From Palsa-872 sp036844615 (lineage in GTDB: Bacteria > Chloroflexota > Dormibacteria > Dormibacterales > Dormibacteraceae): a stretch of 64,000 nt of DNA. The notes under the pieces are model-generated. The model was not told the DNA's origin. It saw only the letters and a program-made list of their open reading frames with translations, and did not search any database. Where the stretch lies: the NCBI GenBank assembly GCA_036844615.1, contig DAIUFK010000005.1, positions 11,929-75,928 on the forward strand, written 5' to 3'. Positions 15,670-24,322 of the stretch are shown piece after piece (position 1 is the first letter of the stretch; each line of letters begins with the position of its first letter). The translations under genes and the position numbers were made by a program.

Positions 15670-15861
15670 CGGGATCAGATTAAGGATCGGCGCCCCCTGG
15701 GGCCGTGTTATGGCGGTTGTTTCCGATCCCAAACCATGATCCGTAGTCGATGCTCCGGTGAGATTGTCCCCCTGAGCCGTTCTCACTGCGAGGATCTGAC
15801 GATCGCCAGCGCTGCCCAACGTCCTCGAAGATCAAATCGGATCGCAGCTAGGAGGTCCACA

Positions 15862-16704
15862 GTGTCGACAATTCAAAGAGGCTCCGGCGAAGTCAAGCAG
15901 GCGGCGGCCAACCCCCTGCTCGAGCTGCTCGAGCGCCTGGGATACGTTGTCCGCGGCGTGCTCTACGCGGTCATGGGCTTTCTCGCCCTGCGGATAGCGC
16001 TCGCAACCCCCGGCGGCAAGGCCACCGACCTTTCGGGAAGCCTTGTGTGGTTGATCGGCAACCCGCTCGGAAAGCTGGTGCTGATCGTGACCATCATCGG
16101 CCTCGTGGCGTACTCCATCTGGGGCTTTGTGCGTGCGATCTACGATCCGCTGCATCGCGGTCGCGACGCCAAAGGGATAGCGGCGAGAGTCGGCTTTGTG
16201 ACGAGCGCCGTCTCCTACCTGGCGATCGCTTTCTTCGCCCTGACAATACTTGGCGGGCAGGGCTCGAGCTCTCACGACAGCACCCAGAAAACGGTGGCCA
16301 CCCTGCTCGCGAATCCGGGCGGTGGCTTCATCACCGAACTGCTCGGCGTCGTCGCCATAGTCATCGGCATCGGGCAGTTCATCGAGGCCTACCGGGCCAC
16401 CTTCGCCAAAGACCTGAAGGCTGCCGAGATGACCCAGTCCGAAAGAGAGATCGCGATTGGCCTCGGCCGCTTCGGAATGGCAGCTCGGGGCGTCACCTTC
16501 CTCGTCATCGGTTGGTTCCTCTTCCAGGCGGGACTCCACCACGCCCCCGGCCAGGTCCAGGGCTTCGGCGGGGCCTTCCTGTTCCTGCTGGCCCAGCCTT
16601 ACGGGCGCTGGCTTCTGGGCATCGTCGCGCTTGGCTTTATTGCTCTCGGACTCCATTCATTCGCTTGCGCGCGCTGGGTCCGCCTGCTCGGCAGCACGGG
16701 TTGA
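15862..16704 (+). CDS. DUF1206 family membrane protein
   Basis: 280 residues. Three similar units of two membrane helices each: LERLGYVVRGVLYAVMGFLA near 26-45, AARVGFVTSAVSYLAIAFFA near 112-131 and LGRFGMAARGVTFLVIGWFL near 206-225. The repeat (GxxxRGxxYxxxGxxA) is the DUF1206 signature. Function unknown. The GTG at 15862 has the perfect ribosome site AGGAGG seven bases ahead, so the long in-frame upstream extension is not coding. Divergent from the phospholipase D gene; the 190-nt spacer should hold both promoters. Confidence 0.85.
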   Translation: MSTIQRGSGEVKQAAANPLLELLERLGYVVRGVLYAVMGFLALRIALATPGGKATDLSGSLVWLIGNPLGKLVLIVTIIGLVAYSIWGFVRAIYDPLHRGRDAKGIAARVGFVTSAVSYLAIAFFALTILGGQGSSSHDSTQKTVATLLANPGGGFITELLGVVAIVIGIGQFIEAYRATFAKDLKAAEMTQSEREIAIGLGRFGMAARGVTFLVIGWFLFQAGLHHAPGQVQGFGGAFLFLLAQPYGRWLLGIVALGFIALGLHSFACARWVRLLGSTG

Positions 16705-16750
16705 TATCAATTCAACCGCTGTCCAATCCACCTCTTCAACGGAACAAGCC

Positions 16751-17626
16751 ATGACCACATCCACGCAGGGCAAGAAGACGACCGCCAAGCAGGCGACAAG
16801 CCTGCTGATCATGAGCTCCAAGGCGGGCTCCATGACCCCCCAGATCGAAGCCAAGCTCCGCAAGGCTTTCGCCACCAGCCTGATTGTCGAATTCGATCCG
16901 AAGATGGACATCGAGAAGCTGGTCTCCCCAACGGCCACGGTCATGGTGGCGGGCGGGGACGGCAGCATCGGCTGGGTGGTGCGCAAACTCGCCGACACCA
17001 AGCACCCGCTCGGCATTCTCTCGATGGGCACCTTCAACAACTTCGCGAAGTCTCTGCATCTGCCCACCAACGTCGAGGGGGCGATTGAGGTGATCAAGAA
17101 AGGGCACCCGCATCCGATAACCCTCGGCCGCGTGAACAAGACGATCTTCCTCGAGGCCGCGGCGATGGGATTGTTCGGAGAGACGATCGCCGCGGGCGAA
17201 TCCGCGAAGGACCGAGCGTTCGGAGCTTTTGCCGAGGACATGAAACACATTGCCGAAGCGAAGCCCTTCACATACGAGCTGACCGGTGACATCCGGGGCA
17301 GTGGGAGTGCCATGTCCCTCGTCTTCACCAACACCACATCGATCGGCTCCCAGATGCCGGTCAGCGACAAGACGCCGGTGGATCCATACCTGGAGCTGTC
17401 GGTGCACGCGGGCGCAAGTCGCACGGATATCGTCAAGCGAGTGCTCGCTCGCGCCGTTCTGTCCAAACACAAAGAAGGAGGCCTTGGCCAGGTGTTTAAA
17501 TTCCGCAAGCTCGTCGTGACCACCAAGCCGCAGGTACGGATCTACGCGGACAACGCTCAGGTTGGGCGCACGCCGGGCACCATCACCGCCGAGCTGAGCG
17601 CACTTCAGGTGATCCTCAGCCGATGA
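16751..17626 (+). CDS. Diacylglycerol kinase-like lipid kinase
   Basis: 291 residues of the DAGK/YegS-BmrU family. The nucleotide-binding motif VAGGDGSIGWVV lies near 65-76 and GILSMGTFNNFAKSLHLP near 89-106 (GTxNxFAxxL). A C-terminal beta-sandwich follows, ending IYADNAQVGRTPGTITAELS. Members phosphorylate diacylglycerol or similar lipids with ATP at the membrane face. The usual N-terminal NPxSG is replaced by MSSKAGSMTP. The ATG at 16751 is chosen over the long out-of-family upstream extension. It overlaps the following PAP2 gene by four bases, so kinase and phosphatase are coupled. Confidence 0.85.
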   Translation: MTTSTQGKKTTAKQATSLLIMSSKAGSMTPQIEAKLRKAFATSLIVEFDPKMDIEKLVSPTATVMVAGGDGSIGWVVRKLADTKHPLGILSMGTFNNFAKSLHLPTNVEGAIEVIKKGHPHPITLGRVNKTIFLEAAAMGLFGETIAAGESAKDRAFGAFAEDMKHIAEAKPFTYELTGDIRGSGSAMSLVFTNTTSIGSQMPVSDKTPVDPYLELSVHAGASRTDIVKRVLARAVLSKHKEGGLGQVFKFRKLVVTTKPQVRIYADNAQVGRTPGTITAELSALQVILSR

Positions 17627-18366
17627 GCGCGCAACCCAAGGACGCTACGGCGCCCCTCGCCGAACCGAAGCAGGCCGCCGCCGAGGTCATCGCAGGGCGA
17701 CCTGGGCCGACCGCCAGGCGCTGGCTCGGACCCACTGCCCTTGTCGTCCTCGCCCTTTTCGCGATCGACACCTATCTGGTCGTCGCCAACGACGTGCTTC
17801 CGACCGACGTCCCGATCGCCAGGTTCATTCAGAACTTCAATTGGGGCCCGATCGTATATCCGATGGAGCTCATCAACGCAAGCGCCGGCATCTGGCAGGT
17901 TCTGGTCGGCCTCGTTGCGGTGGTCGCGCTCTTCATCCTCGAGCGGCGCGCAGGTTGGCTGATGTTGATAGGCAGCATCTCCAGCCTGCTCGACAACATC
18001 ATCAAGCTCGTGATCACACGGCAGCGGCCACCCGCGGACCTCGTACATATCCTGTCGCCGACGACCGGCTTCAGCTACCCGAGCGGGCATGCTGTCTTTT
18101 TCACCTGGATGGCCTTCATGATCGCCGTGTCCCTCGCTCCCAGGATCAGGCCGGCCCTCAGGCCGATCCTCTGGATCCTCGCCATGATCGTGATAGTGCT
18201 CACGTGCATCGCACGGGTGTGGGCGGGCGCTCATTGGCCAAGCGATGTGTTGGGTGGCGTGCTGCTCGGGGTCGGCTGGTCGGCTTTCGTGCTGTGGCTT
18301 CCCGAGCGCTGGCTCCCCTCCCCCAACTTCCGATGGTTTCGCGGGCGCGCCCGGGCGACGTCATAA
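17623..18366 (+). CDS. PAP2-family phosphatase 1
   Basis: 247 residues with about six membrane helices. The three phosphatase motifs are KLVITRQRPPAD near 127-138, FSYPSGHAVFFT near 148-159 and RVWAGAHWPSDVLGG near 192-206, with the catalytic His in PSGH and the second in H-W-P-S-D. The fold dephosphorylates membrane lipids such as phosphatidic acid or undecaprenyl pyrophosphate. Coupled to the lipid kinase upstream and overlapping the next PAP2 gene. Confidence 0.88.
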   Translation: MSAQPKDATAPLAEPKQAAAEVIAGRPGPTARRWLGPTALVVLALFAIDTYLVVANDVLPTDVPIARFIQNFNWGPIVYPMELINASAGIWQVLVGLVAVVALFILERRAGWLMLIGSISSLLDNIIKLVITRQRPPADLVHILSPTTGFSYPSGHAVFFTWMAFMIAVSLAPRIRPALRPILWILAMIVIVLTCIARVWAGAHWPSDVLGGVLLGVGWSAFVLWLPERWLPSPNFRWFRGRARATS

Positions 18367-19028
18367 TCCGGCTCCCCTTACTTATCGTCGCCATCGCAGT
18401 GGCAGTGGCTGCGGGGGTCCTCGCGGCAATCGTCGTGATGCACCCCTACCTGTCGCTGGACGCGACACTCCAGGACGATATCCAGTCGACCAACTGGGGT
18501 CCGCTCACGCTGACATTTCCCTTCCTCACCTGGCTTGGCGGACCCGGTGGAACCATCATGCAGGTGGTCGTCATCGTTCTCGTGCTCGTGTTGAATCGTC
18601 GAGGCTGGATGCTTGCTCTCGCCGGCCTTGCGGGCGGCCTGTCGTACCTCGCCGTCGTCAACCTGGTGAACAGGCCGCGACCGACGGCTGCCCAGATCCT
18701 TCGCGTAACCGAGCATCCCGGCTCTACAAGCTTTCCAAGTGGGCACCTCATCTTCATCACCATCAGCGCTGCGGTTTTGATGCTGTGCGTTGGCTACAGG
18801 TACCTGCCGCGGTGGGCGATACCGATAGGTTGGGCAATCGTGGCGGGCATTGTTCTCGTGGCAGGGCTGGACCGGATCTACGGAGGGGCGCACTGGCCGA
18901 CCGACGTGGTCGGCGGCTTCCTCATCGCCGCCGCCTGGCTGAGCTTCGTTGCATCGATTCGGTGGATCTCAGATCGAGCGATGGCGCCTAGACGCGCCGA
19001 CCAGCCGAGCGCCCACCCCGCTTCTTGA
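18333..19028 (+). CDS. PAP2-family phosphatase 2
   Basis: 231 residues with the same motifs in order: NLVNRPRPTAAQ near 103-114, TSFPSGHLIFIT near 129-140 and DRIYGGAHWPTDVVGG near 174-189, between about six membrane helices. The ATG at 18333 lies 34 nt inside the previous gene in another frame; the hydrophobic start is RLPLLIVAIAVAVAAG. Probably a tandem duplicate of its neighbour that has diverged strongly. Its 3' end overlaps the convergent third PAP2 gene by 41 nt. Confidence 0.8.
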   Translation: MVSRARPGDVIIRLPLLIVAIAVAVAAGVLAAIVVMHPYLSLDATLQDDIQSTNWGPLTLTFPFLTWLGGPGGTIMQVVVIVLVLVLNRRGWMLALAGLAGGLSYLAVVNLVNRPRPTAAQILRVTEHPGSTSFPSGHLIFITISAAVLMLCVGYRYLPRWAIPIGWAIVAGIVLVAGLDRIYGGAHWPTDVVGGFLIAAAWLSFVASIRWISDRAMAPRRADQPSAHPAS

Positions 19029-19743
19029 AGAGCCAGGCGCCGAAGGTGCCCAGGCCGACACCTATAACGCCACCGACCGCGGCGTCGCTTGGAAAGTGCA
19101 CGCCGAGGTGGACCCTTGACGCGCCGACCGCCGCCGCCAGCCCGTAGACCAATGGAGCAGATTTCGGGTAGTAGAAGGCGAGGGCTGTCGCACCCGCAAA
19201 CGAAGAAGCGGTGTGACCCGACGGAAAGGAGTGATCCGGCGGCCGGATCCCGACCACAAGTGCTTCACGGTCGACGAATGGGCGCACTCGGCGAAACATC
19301 GGCTTGATGCGCACCTGCACGACGTAGGTCGCCGCAAGGGATGAGAAAGCAGTGGCCATGCCCGCGCGACGGCCCTTGCTGCCGCCCAGGATGGCCAGGG
19401 CCACTCCGCCCGCCACCCAGCCGAGGCCCTCGCCGAGGTCAGAAAGCACGCTGACATAGCGGTCGCTTGTCGTCGTGTGCGGCAGGCCATTGATCATGTG
19501 GTAGAGGCGGCGATCGAAGCCCGCCGGAGCGGGAGGCGCGACCACCACCTTGACGTCGCCCGAGTCGACGTGGACCTCCACCGGCCCCGCCCCGGCGACA
19601 GGCGTGGTAGTAGGCATGTCTTTGGGCTTCTTGTCCTGCGTGTCGGCCGCCGTTTGTCGGGCCGGGGTAGGCGCACCGGCCGGCGCGGCCTGCCGGGTCG
19701 CCGATCTGCGCCTGGCGGCGGGCCGGCTCTTCTCGGTTGTCAT
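18988..19743 (-). CDS. PAP2-family phosphatase 3 with a disordered N-terminal tail
   Basis: 251 residues. The first 70 are rich in A, P, T and K (MTTEKSRPAARRRSATRQ and so on) and probably unstructured. The catalytic part has IKPMFRRVRPFVDR near 147-160, HSFPSGHTASSFAGA near 172-186 and RVHLGVHFPSDAAVG near 211-225. There are about five membrane helices. This version (FRRVRP, HFPSD) belongs to a different branch from the two neighbouring PAP2 genes, so it is not a recent copy. It shares a strand with the LapA-like gene six bases upstream. Confidence 0.85.
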   Translation of the reverse strand: MTTEKSRPAARRRSATRQAAPAGAPTPARQTAADTQDKKPKDMPTTTPVAGAGPVEVHVDSGDVKVVVAPPAPAGFDRRLYHMINGLPHTTTSDRYVSVLSDLGEGLGWVAGGVALAILGGSKGRRAGMATAFSSLAATYVVQVRIKPMFRRVRPFVDREALVVGIRPPDHSFPSGHTASSFAGATALAFYYPKSAPLVYGLAAAVGASRVHLGVHFPSDAAVGGVIGVGLGTFGAWLFKKRGGRSAGRRV

Positions 19744-19749
19744 GCCTGG

Positions 19750-20103
19750 CTAGTCCGCCTGTGGTGGTGTGCTCGGCCCCTTGCGCCGCGCGCGCCCTGC
19801 CACCATCCGAAGCTGGAGGAGGCGGGCGGCTCCAAATGCGAAGACGATGACCGCCCCGAGGATGAGGGCGAAGAGCAGCGCCACCGCGAGCGGTAGATTG
19901 CCCTCGAACATCAGGAACTTGATCTCGACGCTCTGCTGGTTCTGCAGGATGAAGACCAGGATCACCACCAGGGCCAAAAGGCCGATCACGATGGCGGTCC
20001 ACGCGCCGCTCAGGCGGGTGCGCCGCTCCCCAGGAAGCGGTCCTTCCGCCTCTTTTTCGGGTACCGGAGCCGGTTCGTCCTTCGGTGTCTCAGCGATATT
20101 CAT
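19750..20103 (-). CDS. LapA/DUF1049-domain membrane protein
   Basis: 117 residues. A charged 30-residue start is followed by two membrane helices (about 35-52 and 70-90) separated by FILQNQQSVEIKFLMFEGNL, the LapA/DUF1049 signature (QN...V...F). The tail is basic (AGRARRKGPS). In enterobacteria LapA-type proteins help LapB control lipopolysaccharide synthesis; in bacteria without LPS the role is unknown. It precedes and is probably transcribed with PAP2 gene 3. Confidence 0.75.
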   Translation of the reverse strand: MNIAETPKDEPAPVPEKEAEGPLPGERRTRLSGAWTAIVIGLLALVVILVFILQNQQSVEIKFLMFEGNLPLAVALLFALILGAVIVFAFGAARLLQLRMVAGRARRKGPSTPPQAD

Positions 20104-20152
20104 GCCTGTATATCAAATAACGCCCAGCGGGGTCTGTTGACGCGGGAATGGC

Positions 20153-20170
20153 CCGATCACACTTGATCGG
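20153..20170. promoter_or_regulatory. Inverted repeat between the LapA-like and prephenate dehydratase genes
   Basis: ccgatca/tgatcgg, a perfect 7-bp inverted repeat with the spacer cact, ends 12 nt before the prephenate dehydratase start. TTGACG at 20137-20142 could be a -35 box, but no good -10 follows. It may be an operator for either gene or a chance hairpin. Confidence 0.3.
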
Positions 20171-20182
20171 TACCATTTCGCC

Positions 20183-21013
20183 ATGGCGACACGCGCGGAG
20201 TGGGCTCGTGTCGGCTACCAGGGTGAGCCTGGCGCCTACTCGGAAGAGGCTGCCCTGGCGATCCTGCCGGCCGCCACCACCGTCGGCTTCCCGACCTTCT
20301 CCCGCGCCTTCGACGCCGTCGCCGAGCGTGAGGTTGATGCCGCGGTGCTGCCGGTGGAGAACTCGCTGGGCGGCATCGTGCAGGAGGTCAATGACCTGCT
20401 GTGGGAGCGCCAAGGGCTTCGCATCAGCGGCGAGGTGATATTTCCAGTCCGCCACTGCCTGCTTGGACGCGGCGAGCCGGTGGTCAGGGCGCTGTCGCAT
20501 CCTCAGGCGCTCCTGCAGTGCAGGCGTTTCCTGGAGGCCCGAAAGATCCAGGCGGTCACCTACCACGACACCGCGGGCGCCGCCAGGGCCGTGGCGGAGG
20601 GCATGGTGGTCGGCAGCGCGGCGATCGCGAGCGCGGCGGCGGGCCGGCGCTACGGATTGAAGATCCTTGCCGAGGGGATCCAGGACGACGACTCCAACCA
20701 GACTCGATTCCTGATCATCGACAGGGGTCCAGTCCAGCGCCCCGGCGCGGCGGGCCTCACGAAGGCCTCGCTCGCCTTCATCGGATCGCACAGGCCGGGC
20801 AGCCTTGTCACCGCCCTGCAGTGCCTTTCCGAGCGCGGCATCAACCTGACACGTCTCGACTCCCGGCCCATGCCAGACCGCCCTTGGCAGTACAGGTTTT
20901 ACGTGGATTTCGAGGTCGACGATCCGGCGTCGGCGAACGCCGCTTTGGAGGCGCTCGCCAAAGAGACGACCGAGGTCAAGTTGTTCGGAACCTATCCCGC
21001 AGCGGGCGAATAG
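20183..21013 (+). CDS. pheA: Prephenate dehydratase
   Basis: 276 residues. Residues 10-185 form the dehydratase domain, with YQGEPGAYSEEAA near 12-24, VLPVENSLGGIVQE near 54-67, HPQALLQCRRFL near 103-114 and NQTRFLIID near 172-180 (the TRF motif). A C-terminal ACT domain (about 195-270) contains ITL-like NLTRLDSRPMPDRPWQYRFY; DSRP replaces the usual ESRP. The enzyme makes phenylpyruvate, the precursor of phenylalanine, and the ACT domain usually gives feedback inhibition by Phe. 17 nt ahead of the reductoisomerase gene, so probably one operon. Confidence 0.93.
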   Translation: MATRAEWARVGYQGEPGAYSEEAALAILPAATTVGFPTFSRAFDAVAEREVDAAVLPVENSLGGIVQEVNDLLWERQGLRISGEVIFPVRHCLLGRGEPVVRALSHPQALLQCRRFLEARKIQAVTYHDTAGAARAVAEGMVVGSAAIASAAAGRRYGLKILAEGIQDDDSNQTRFLIIDRGPVQRPGAAGLTKASLAFIGSHRPGSLVTALQCLSERGINLTRLDSRPMPDRPWQYRFYVDFEVDDPASANAALEALAKETTEVKLFGTYPAAGE

Positions 21014-21030
21014 GCGAGACTTTGCGCTTG

Positions 21031-22530
21031 ATGCCGTCCAAACAGCAGTCCAAACGCGTCCCCAACCTTTTCGATTCGAAGATCTTTTCGGTCGAGAGGA
21101 TCGAGCTCGATGGAGTGGAGGAGAGTTTCCTACGCGGCGGCAGGAACCTGTTCCCCCTCCTGCCCAAAGCCCTTGCCGGCATCTCGCAGATCGGCGTCAT
21201 CGGCTGGGGCTCGCAGGGCCCGGCCCAGGCCCAGAACCTCAAAGAGTCTCTTGCCGGGACCGCAGTGAAAGTGGCGGTCGGGCTGCGCAAAGGGTCCGAG
21301 TCGATGGCCGAGGCGAGGGCCGCCGGCTTCTCGGAGGCCGACGGCACGCTGGGTGAGATGTTCGAGGTCATCCGCAAATCCGACCTCGCGATCCTTCTCA
21401 TCTCTGACGCCGCCCAGGCGCAACTCCACAAGAAGGTGTTCGAGGCGCTCAAGCCTGGCGCGACGCTGGGCCTCTCGCACGGCTTCCTGCTCGGGTACCT
21501 CGAAACCACCGGCGAGCGCTTTCCGGCGAACGTCAACGTCATCGCCGTATGCCCTAAGGGCATGGGGCCGTCGGTGCGAAGGCTGTACGAGCAGGGCAGA
21601 GAGGTGAACGGCGCGGGCATCAACACGAGCTTTGCCGTCGAGCAGGACCTCGACGGGCGAGCCACGGACGTCGCCCTCGCGTGGTCGGTGGCGCTCGGGG
21701 CGCCCTACACCTTCAGGACGACATTGAAATCGGAGGTGGTCTCCGACCTCTTCGGGGAGCGAAGCATCCTGCTCGGCGCGGTCCACGGGATCGTCGAGGC
21801 CCTCTATCAGCGGTACCTCGCTGAAGGCGCCAAGCCGGAGGATGCTTTCAACCGGGCGTGCGAATCGGTGACGGGGCCGATCCGCGAGACGATCTCGCGA
21901 CATGGGCTGGTCGGCCTTGACGAGCACCTCGATGCTGACGGCAGGCGCGACTTCCGCCGGGCCTACGACGCGACCTACTCGTCGTTCAAGGGCGTGATGG
22001 CGGAAATCTACGACGAGGTCGCCTCAGGCAACGAGGTGAAGAGCGTGGTGATGGCTGCGAACCGCTTCGCGGAGTACCCGATGACGACCATCGAAGGCTC
22101 ACCGATGTGGAAGGCAGGGGCGGAGGTGCGGCGGCGCCGCGGTCAGATCAAGACAGGTGTCGACGGATTCACCGCCGGGACGTTCGCCGGCGCGATGATG
22201 GCGCAGGTCGACATCCTCGTGGAGCACGGCCACCCTTACTCGGAGATCGCCAACGAATCGATCATCGAAGCTGTCGACTCTTTGCTCCCTTACATGCACG
22301 CTCGAGGGGTCGCCTACATGGTGGACAACTGCTCGACCACCGCGCGGCTCGGAACGCGCAAGTGGGGGCCACGCTTCCAGGCCATGCTGGAGCAGGTCAC
22401 CTTTCCGGCGACCAAGGACCGCGCTGCGACGCCTGACGAGATGCCTGAAAACTTCCTGACGCACCCCGTCCACGAGGTCCTCCACCGCCTGTCAGCGATG
22501 CGCCCTGCCGTCGACATAGCGGTTACCTAG
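21031..22530 (+). CDS. ilvC: Ketol-acid reductoisomerase, long plant-like class
   Basis: 499 residues, clearly longer than the usual 330-residue bacterial class I enzyme. The NADPH site is IGVIGWGSQGPAQAQNL with the glycine motif at 58-63. LSHGFLLGYL and NVIAVCPKGMGPSVR follow, and the doubled C-terminal knotted domain has TGPIRETISRHGL and GFTAGTFAGAMMAQVD. It converts acetolactate and acetohydroxybutyrate to the dihydroxy acids on the way to valine, leucine and isoleucine. The plant-like form is found scattered in bacteria. The ATG at 21031 fits; its 3' end overlaps the convergent TPP-enzyme gene by four bases. Confidence 0.93.
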   Translation: MPSKQQSKRVPNLFDSKIFSVERIELDGVEESFLRGGRNLFPLLPKALAGISQIGVIGWGSQGPAQAQNLKESLAGTAVKVAVGLRKGSESMAEARAAGFSEADGTLGEMFEVIRKSDLAILLISDAAQAQLHKKVFEALKPGATLGLSHGFLLGYLETTGERFPANVNVIAVCPKGMGPSVRRLYEQGREVNGAGINTSFAVEQDLDGRATDVALAWSVALGAPYTFRTTLKSEVVSDLFGERSILLGAVHGIVEALYQRYLAEGAKPEDAFNRACESVTGPIRETISRHGLVGLDEHLDADGRRDFRRAYDATYSSFKGVMAEIYDEVASGNEVKSVVMAANRFAEYPMTTIEGSPMWKAGAEVRRRRGQIKTGVDGFTAGTFAGAMMAQVDILVEHGHPYSEIANESIIEAVDSLLPYMHARGVAYMVDNCSTTARLGTRKWGPRFQAMLEQVTFPATKDRAATPDEMPENFLTHPVHEVLHRLSAMRPAVDIAVT

Positions 22531-24296
22531 AGATAGGTGTCCGTCGTCAGGTTGTACAGCCTCGGGTTCAGGCCTATCACCTGGTCGGCGTCGATAGGGA
22601 CGTCCACGAGGATTGACCGGCCCTTGCTTGCGTAGCAGGCGTCAAGGATCTCGTCCAGGTTGCCGAGGTCCGGCCGCAGCCGGTAGCCGTCCCACCCGTG
22701 CGCCTTGGCGGCGGCGACGAAATCGATTGGCGCGAGCTTGCCGTGGTAGCGGCCCTTGTCCACGTCGGGGATGACCACCTCCAGGCCCTTGTCGACGATC
22801 GCGTAAGTCCCGTTGTTCACGATGAACAGGTTCATGCCGATATTCGCCGCCTCGGCGAGCCCGCCGCCGTAAAGCCTCCAGCAGCCGTCACCCGAGAAGA
22901 CAAAGGTGTGCAGGCTCGGATCGGCCGCCCTGGCGCCGACGCCAAGCCCGAAGGCGCCTCCCATCGCGGAGCCGTCGTGGACGGTGTGGAACGGTATCGA
23001 CTGGTGCGGCCGCTGCGTGACGTACTGGCGGTCCTTGTAAGCGGTGCAGACGTCGTCGAAGCCGATGCTGTGAGGGCGCCACGATCGATAGAGCTCGCCG
23101 TAGAAGTCGAAGGCGTCGACGCACCCCTTCCTCACCTCGCGTGAGATCGTCCGTGTGTTGAGATCGCGCGGCAGGTCCACCCTGGGCCGCTCCCCAACTT
23201 TGCCCTTGAGCCTTGGAAGGACCTCCTGGAGCGTCTTCTCGATGTCACCGCGCACTACCCGGTAATCGCCTTTGACGCGGTGCCTGAAGTCCCCGTCCTT
23301 GTGGCCGTAAGGCTCGTTCCAGGCGGTGAAATGCCACACGTGCCCTGCCGGGATCGGGCTGAGGTTCAGCGAATACTCGCCCGAGTCGAAGCCGAGGCTG
23401 ATGACTATGTCGTCGGCATTGATGCTGCGCCAGAGCTTCATCGCCTCGTCGTTGCCGCCGAAAGAGATGTAGCCGTAGCCGTATGGGTTGTCTCGCGAAA
23501 CCGCGTTGGCGCCGTTCACCGACCAGACGGTGGGCGCGCTCAGGAGCTCCGACAGCTCGGTGGTGAGCGTCGTGATGCCGGGGCATCGCGCCGCCTCGGC
23601 GCCGACATAGATGATCACCCGGCGTCCCTGGATGAGACCCGGCAGCTCGTGGACGAAGCGGTCGGCGTCGACCTTGTCGAACGTGCGCTGTCGCTCGACC
23701 TTGGGCACGTCGACCTGCACCTGTTGCGACAGGATGTCAGGGTGGAAGGCGATCGCCACAGGCTTCGATTCCGCCAGGATCGCCTGGGCCTGCTCGAGCT
23801 GCGCCTGCAGCTTTGTGATGTCCTCTATCACGAGGCACGCATCGCCAAGCTCCGCCCGCAACTGGGGAATCACGTTCATCCCGTGCTCCGAAACGTCCTG
23901 CAGCGGCGAGAGGCCGATGGAGAGCGTGGAGTTGAGGGCGATCACGTAAACGGCAGGGATGTTGTGCAGCTTGGCGTCGGTGATGCCGCTCGACCCGAGC
24001 TTGGTCGCCGCCCCCGTCGTGGTGAGACAGCCCGCGATGCGGCCCGACGCGAGGTAGTACCCGAGCGGGACGAAGCCTGCGACGTACTCCCCCATGGTCT
24101 GCATGCGAGGCGTCCCGTCACCGATCTGCTCGAGGCCGAGGAGCGGCTCGAGGTGCTTGGCGACGTGGATCAGGCCGCCGCCGTTCACGCCTGAGAAGAA
24201 ATCGATTCCCCACTTTCGCAGCGTGTCGATGAGGGCGAAGTTTCCGCTGGTTCGTTCCAGCGCGACGTCGGTCCGGCGACCTGTGGCGGTGCTCAC
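22527..24296 (-). CDS. Acetolactate-synthase-like TPP-dependent enzyme
   Basis: 589 residues with the three-domain layout of TPP-dependent decarboxylases. The catalytic glutamate is in QTMGEYVAGF (E70), and the ThDP/Mg motif begins GDGCWRLYGGG at 469 and ends with NN at 494-495. ALS, pyruvate oxidase and several ketoacid decarboxylases share this fold. Neighbouring ketol-acid reductoisomerase and isopropylmalate synthase genes favour an acetohydroxyacid synthase role, but the sequence is far from ordinary IlvB, with FFSGVNGGG in place of the usual FGYPGG region, and no regulatory subunit is nearby. The GTG at 24296 with AAGGAG eight bases before it is the start. Downstream in the leuA operon. 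Confidence 0.75.
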   Translation of the reverse strand: MSTATGRRTDVALERTSGNFALIDTLRKWGIDFFSGVNGGGLIHVAKHLEPLLGLEQIGDGTPRMQTMGEYVAGFVPLGYYLASGRIAGCLTTTGAATKLGSSGITDAKLHNIPAVYVIALNSTLSIGLSPLQDVSEHGMNVIPQLRAELGDACLVIEDITKLQAQLEQAQAILAESKPVAIAFHPDILSQQVQVDVPKVERQRTFDKVDADRFVHELPGLIQGRRVIIYVGAEAARCPGITTLTTELSELLSAPTVWSVNGANAVSRDNPYGYGYISFGGNDEAMKLWRSINADDIVISLGFDSGEYSLNLSPIPAGHVWHFTAWNEPYGHKDGDFRHRVKGDYRVVRGDIEKTLQEVLPRLKGKVGERPRVDLPRDLNTRTISREVRKGCVDAFDFYGELYRSWRPHSIGFDDVCTAYKDRQYVTQRPHQSIPFHTVHDGSAMGGAFGLGVGARAADPSLHTFVFSGDGCWRLYGGGLAEAANIGMNLFIVNNGTYAIVDKGLEVVIPDVDKGRYHGKLAPIDFVAAAKAHGWDGYRLRPDLGNLDEILDACYASKGRSILVDVPIDADQVIGLNPRLYNLTTDTYL

Positions 24297-24322
24297 TGGT
24301 TTTCTCCTTGCTGCTCTGGTCT

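Noticed and set aside
17623..19743. Three PAP2 genes as a recent tandem triplication
   Set aside because: The motifs and lengths differ, and the third has another motif type and strand; at most genes 1 and 2 share a recent ancestor.
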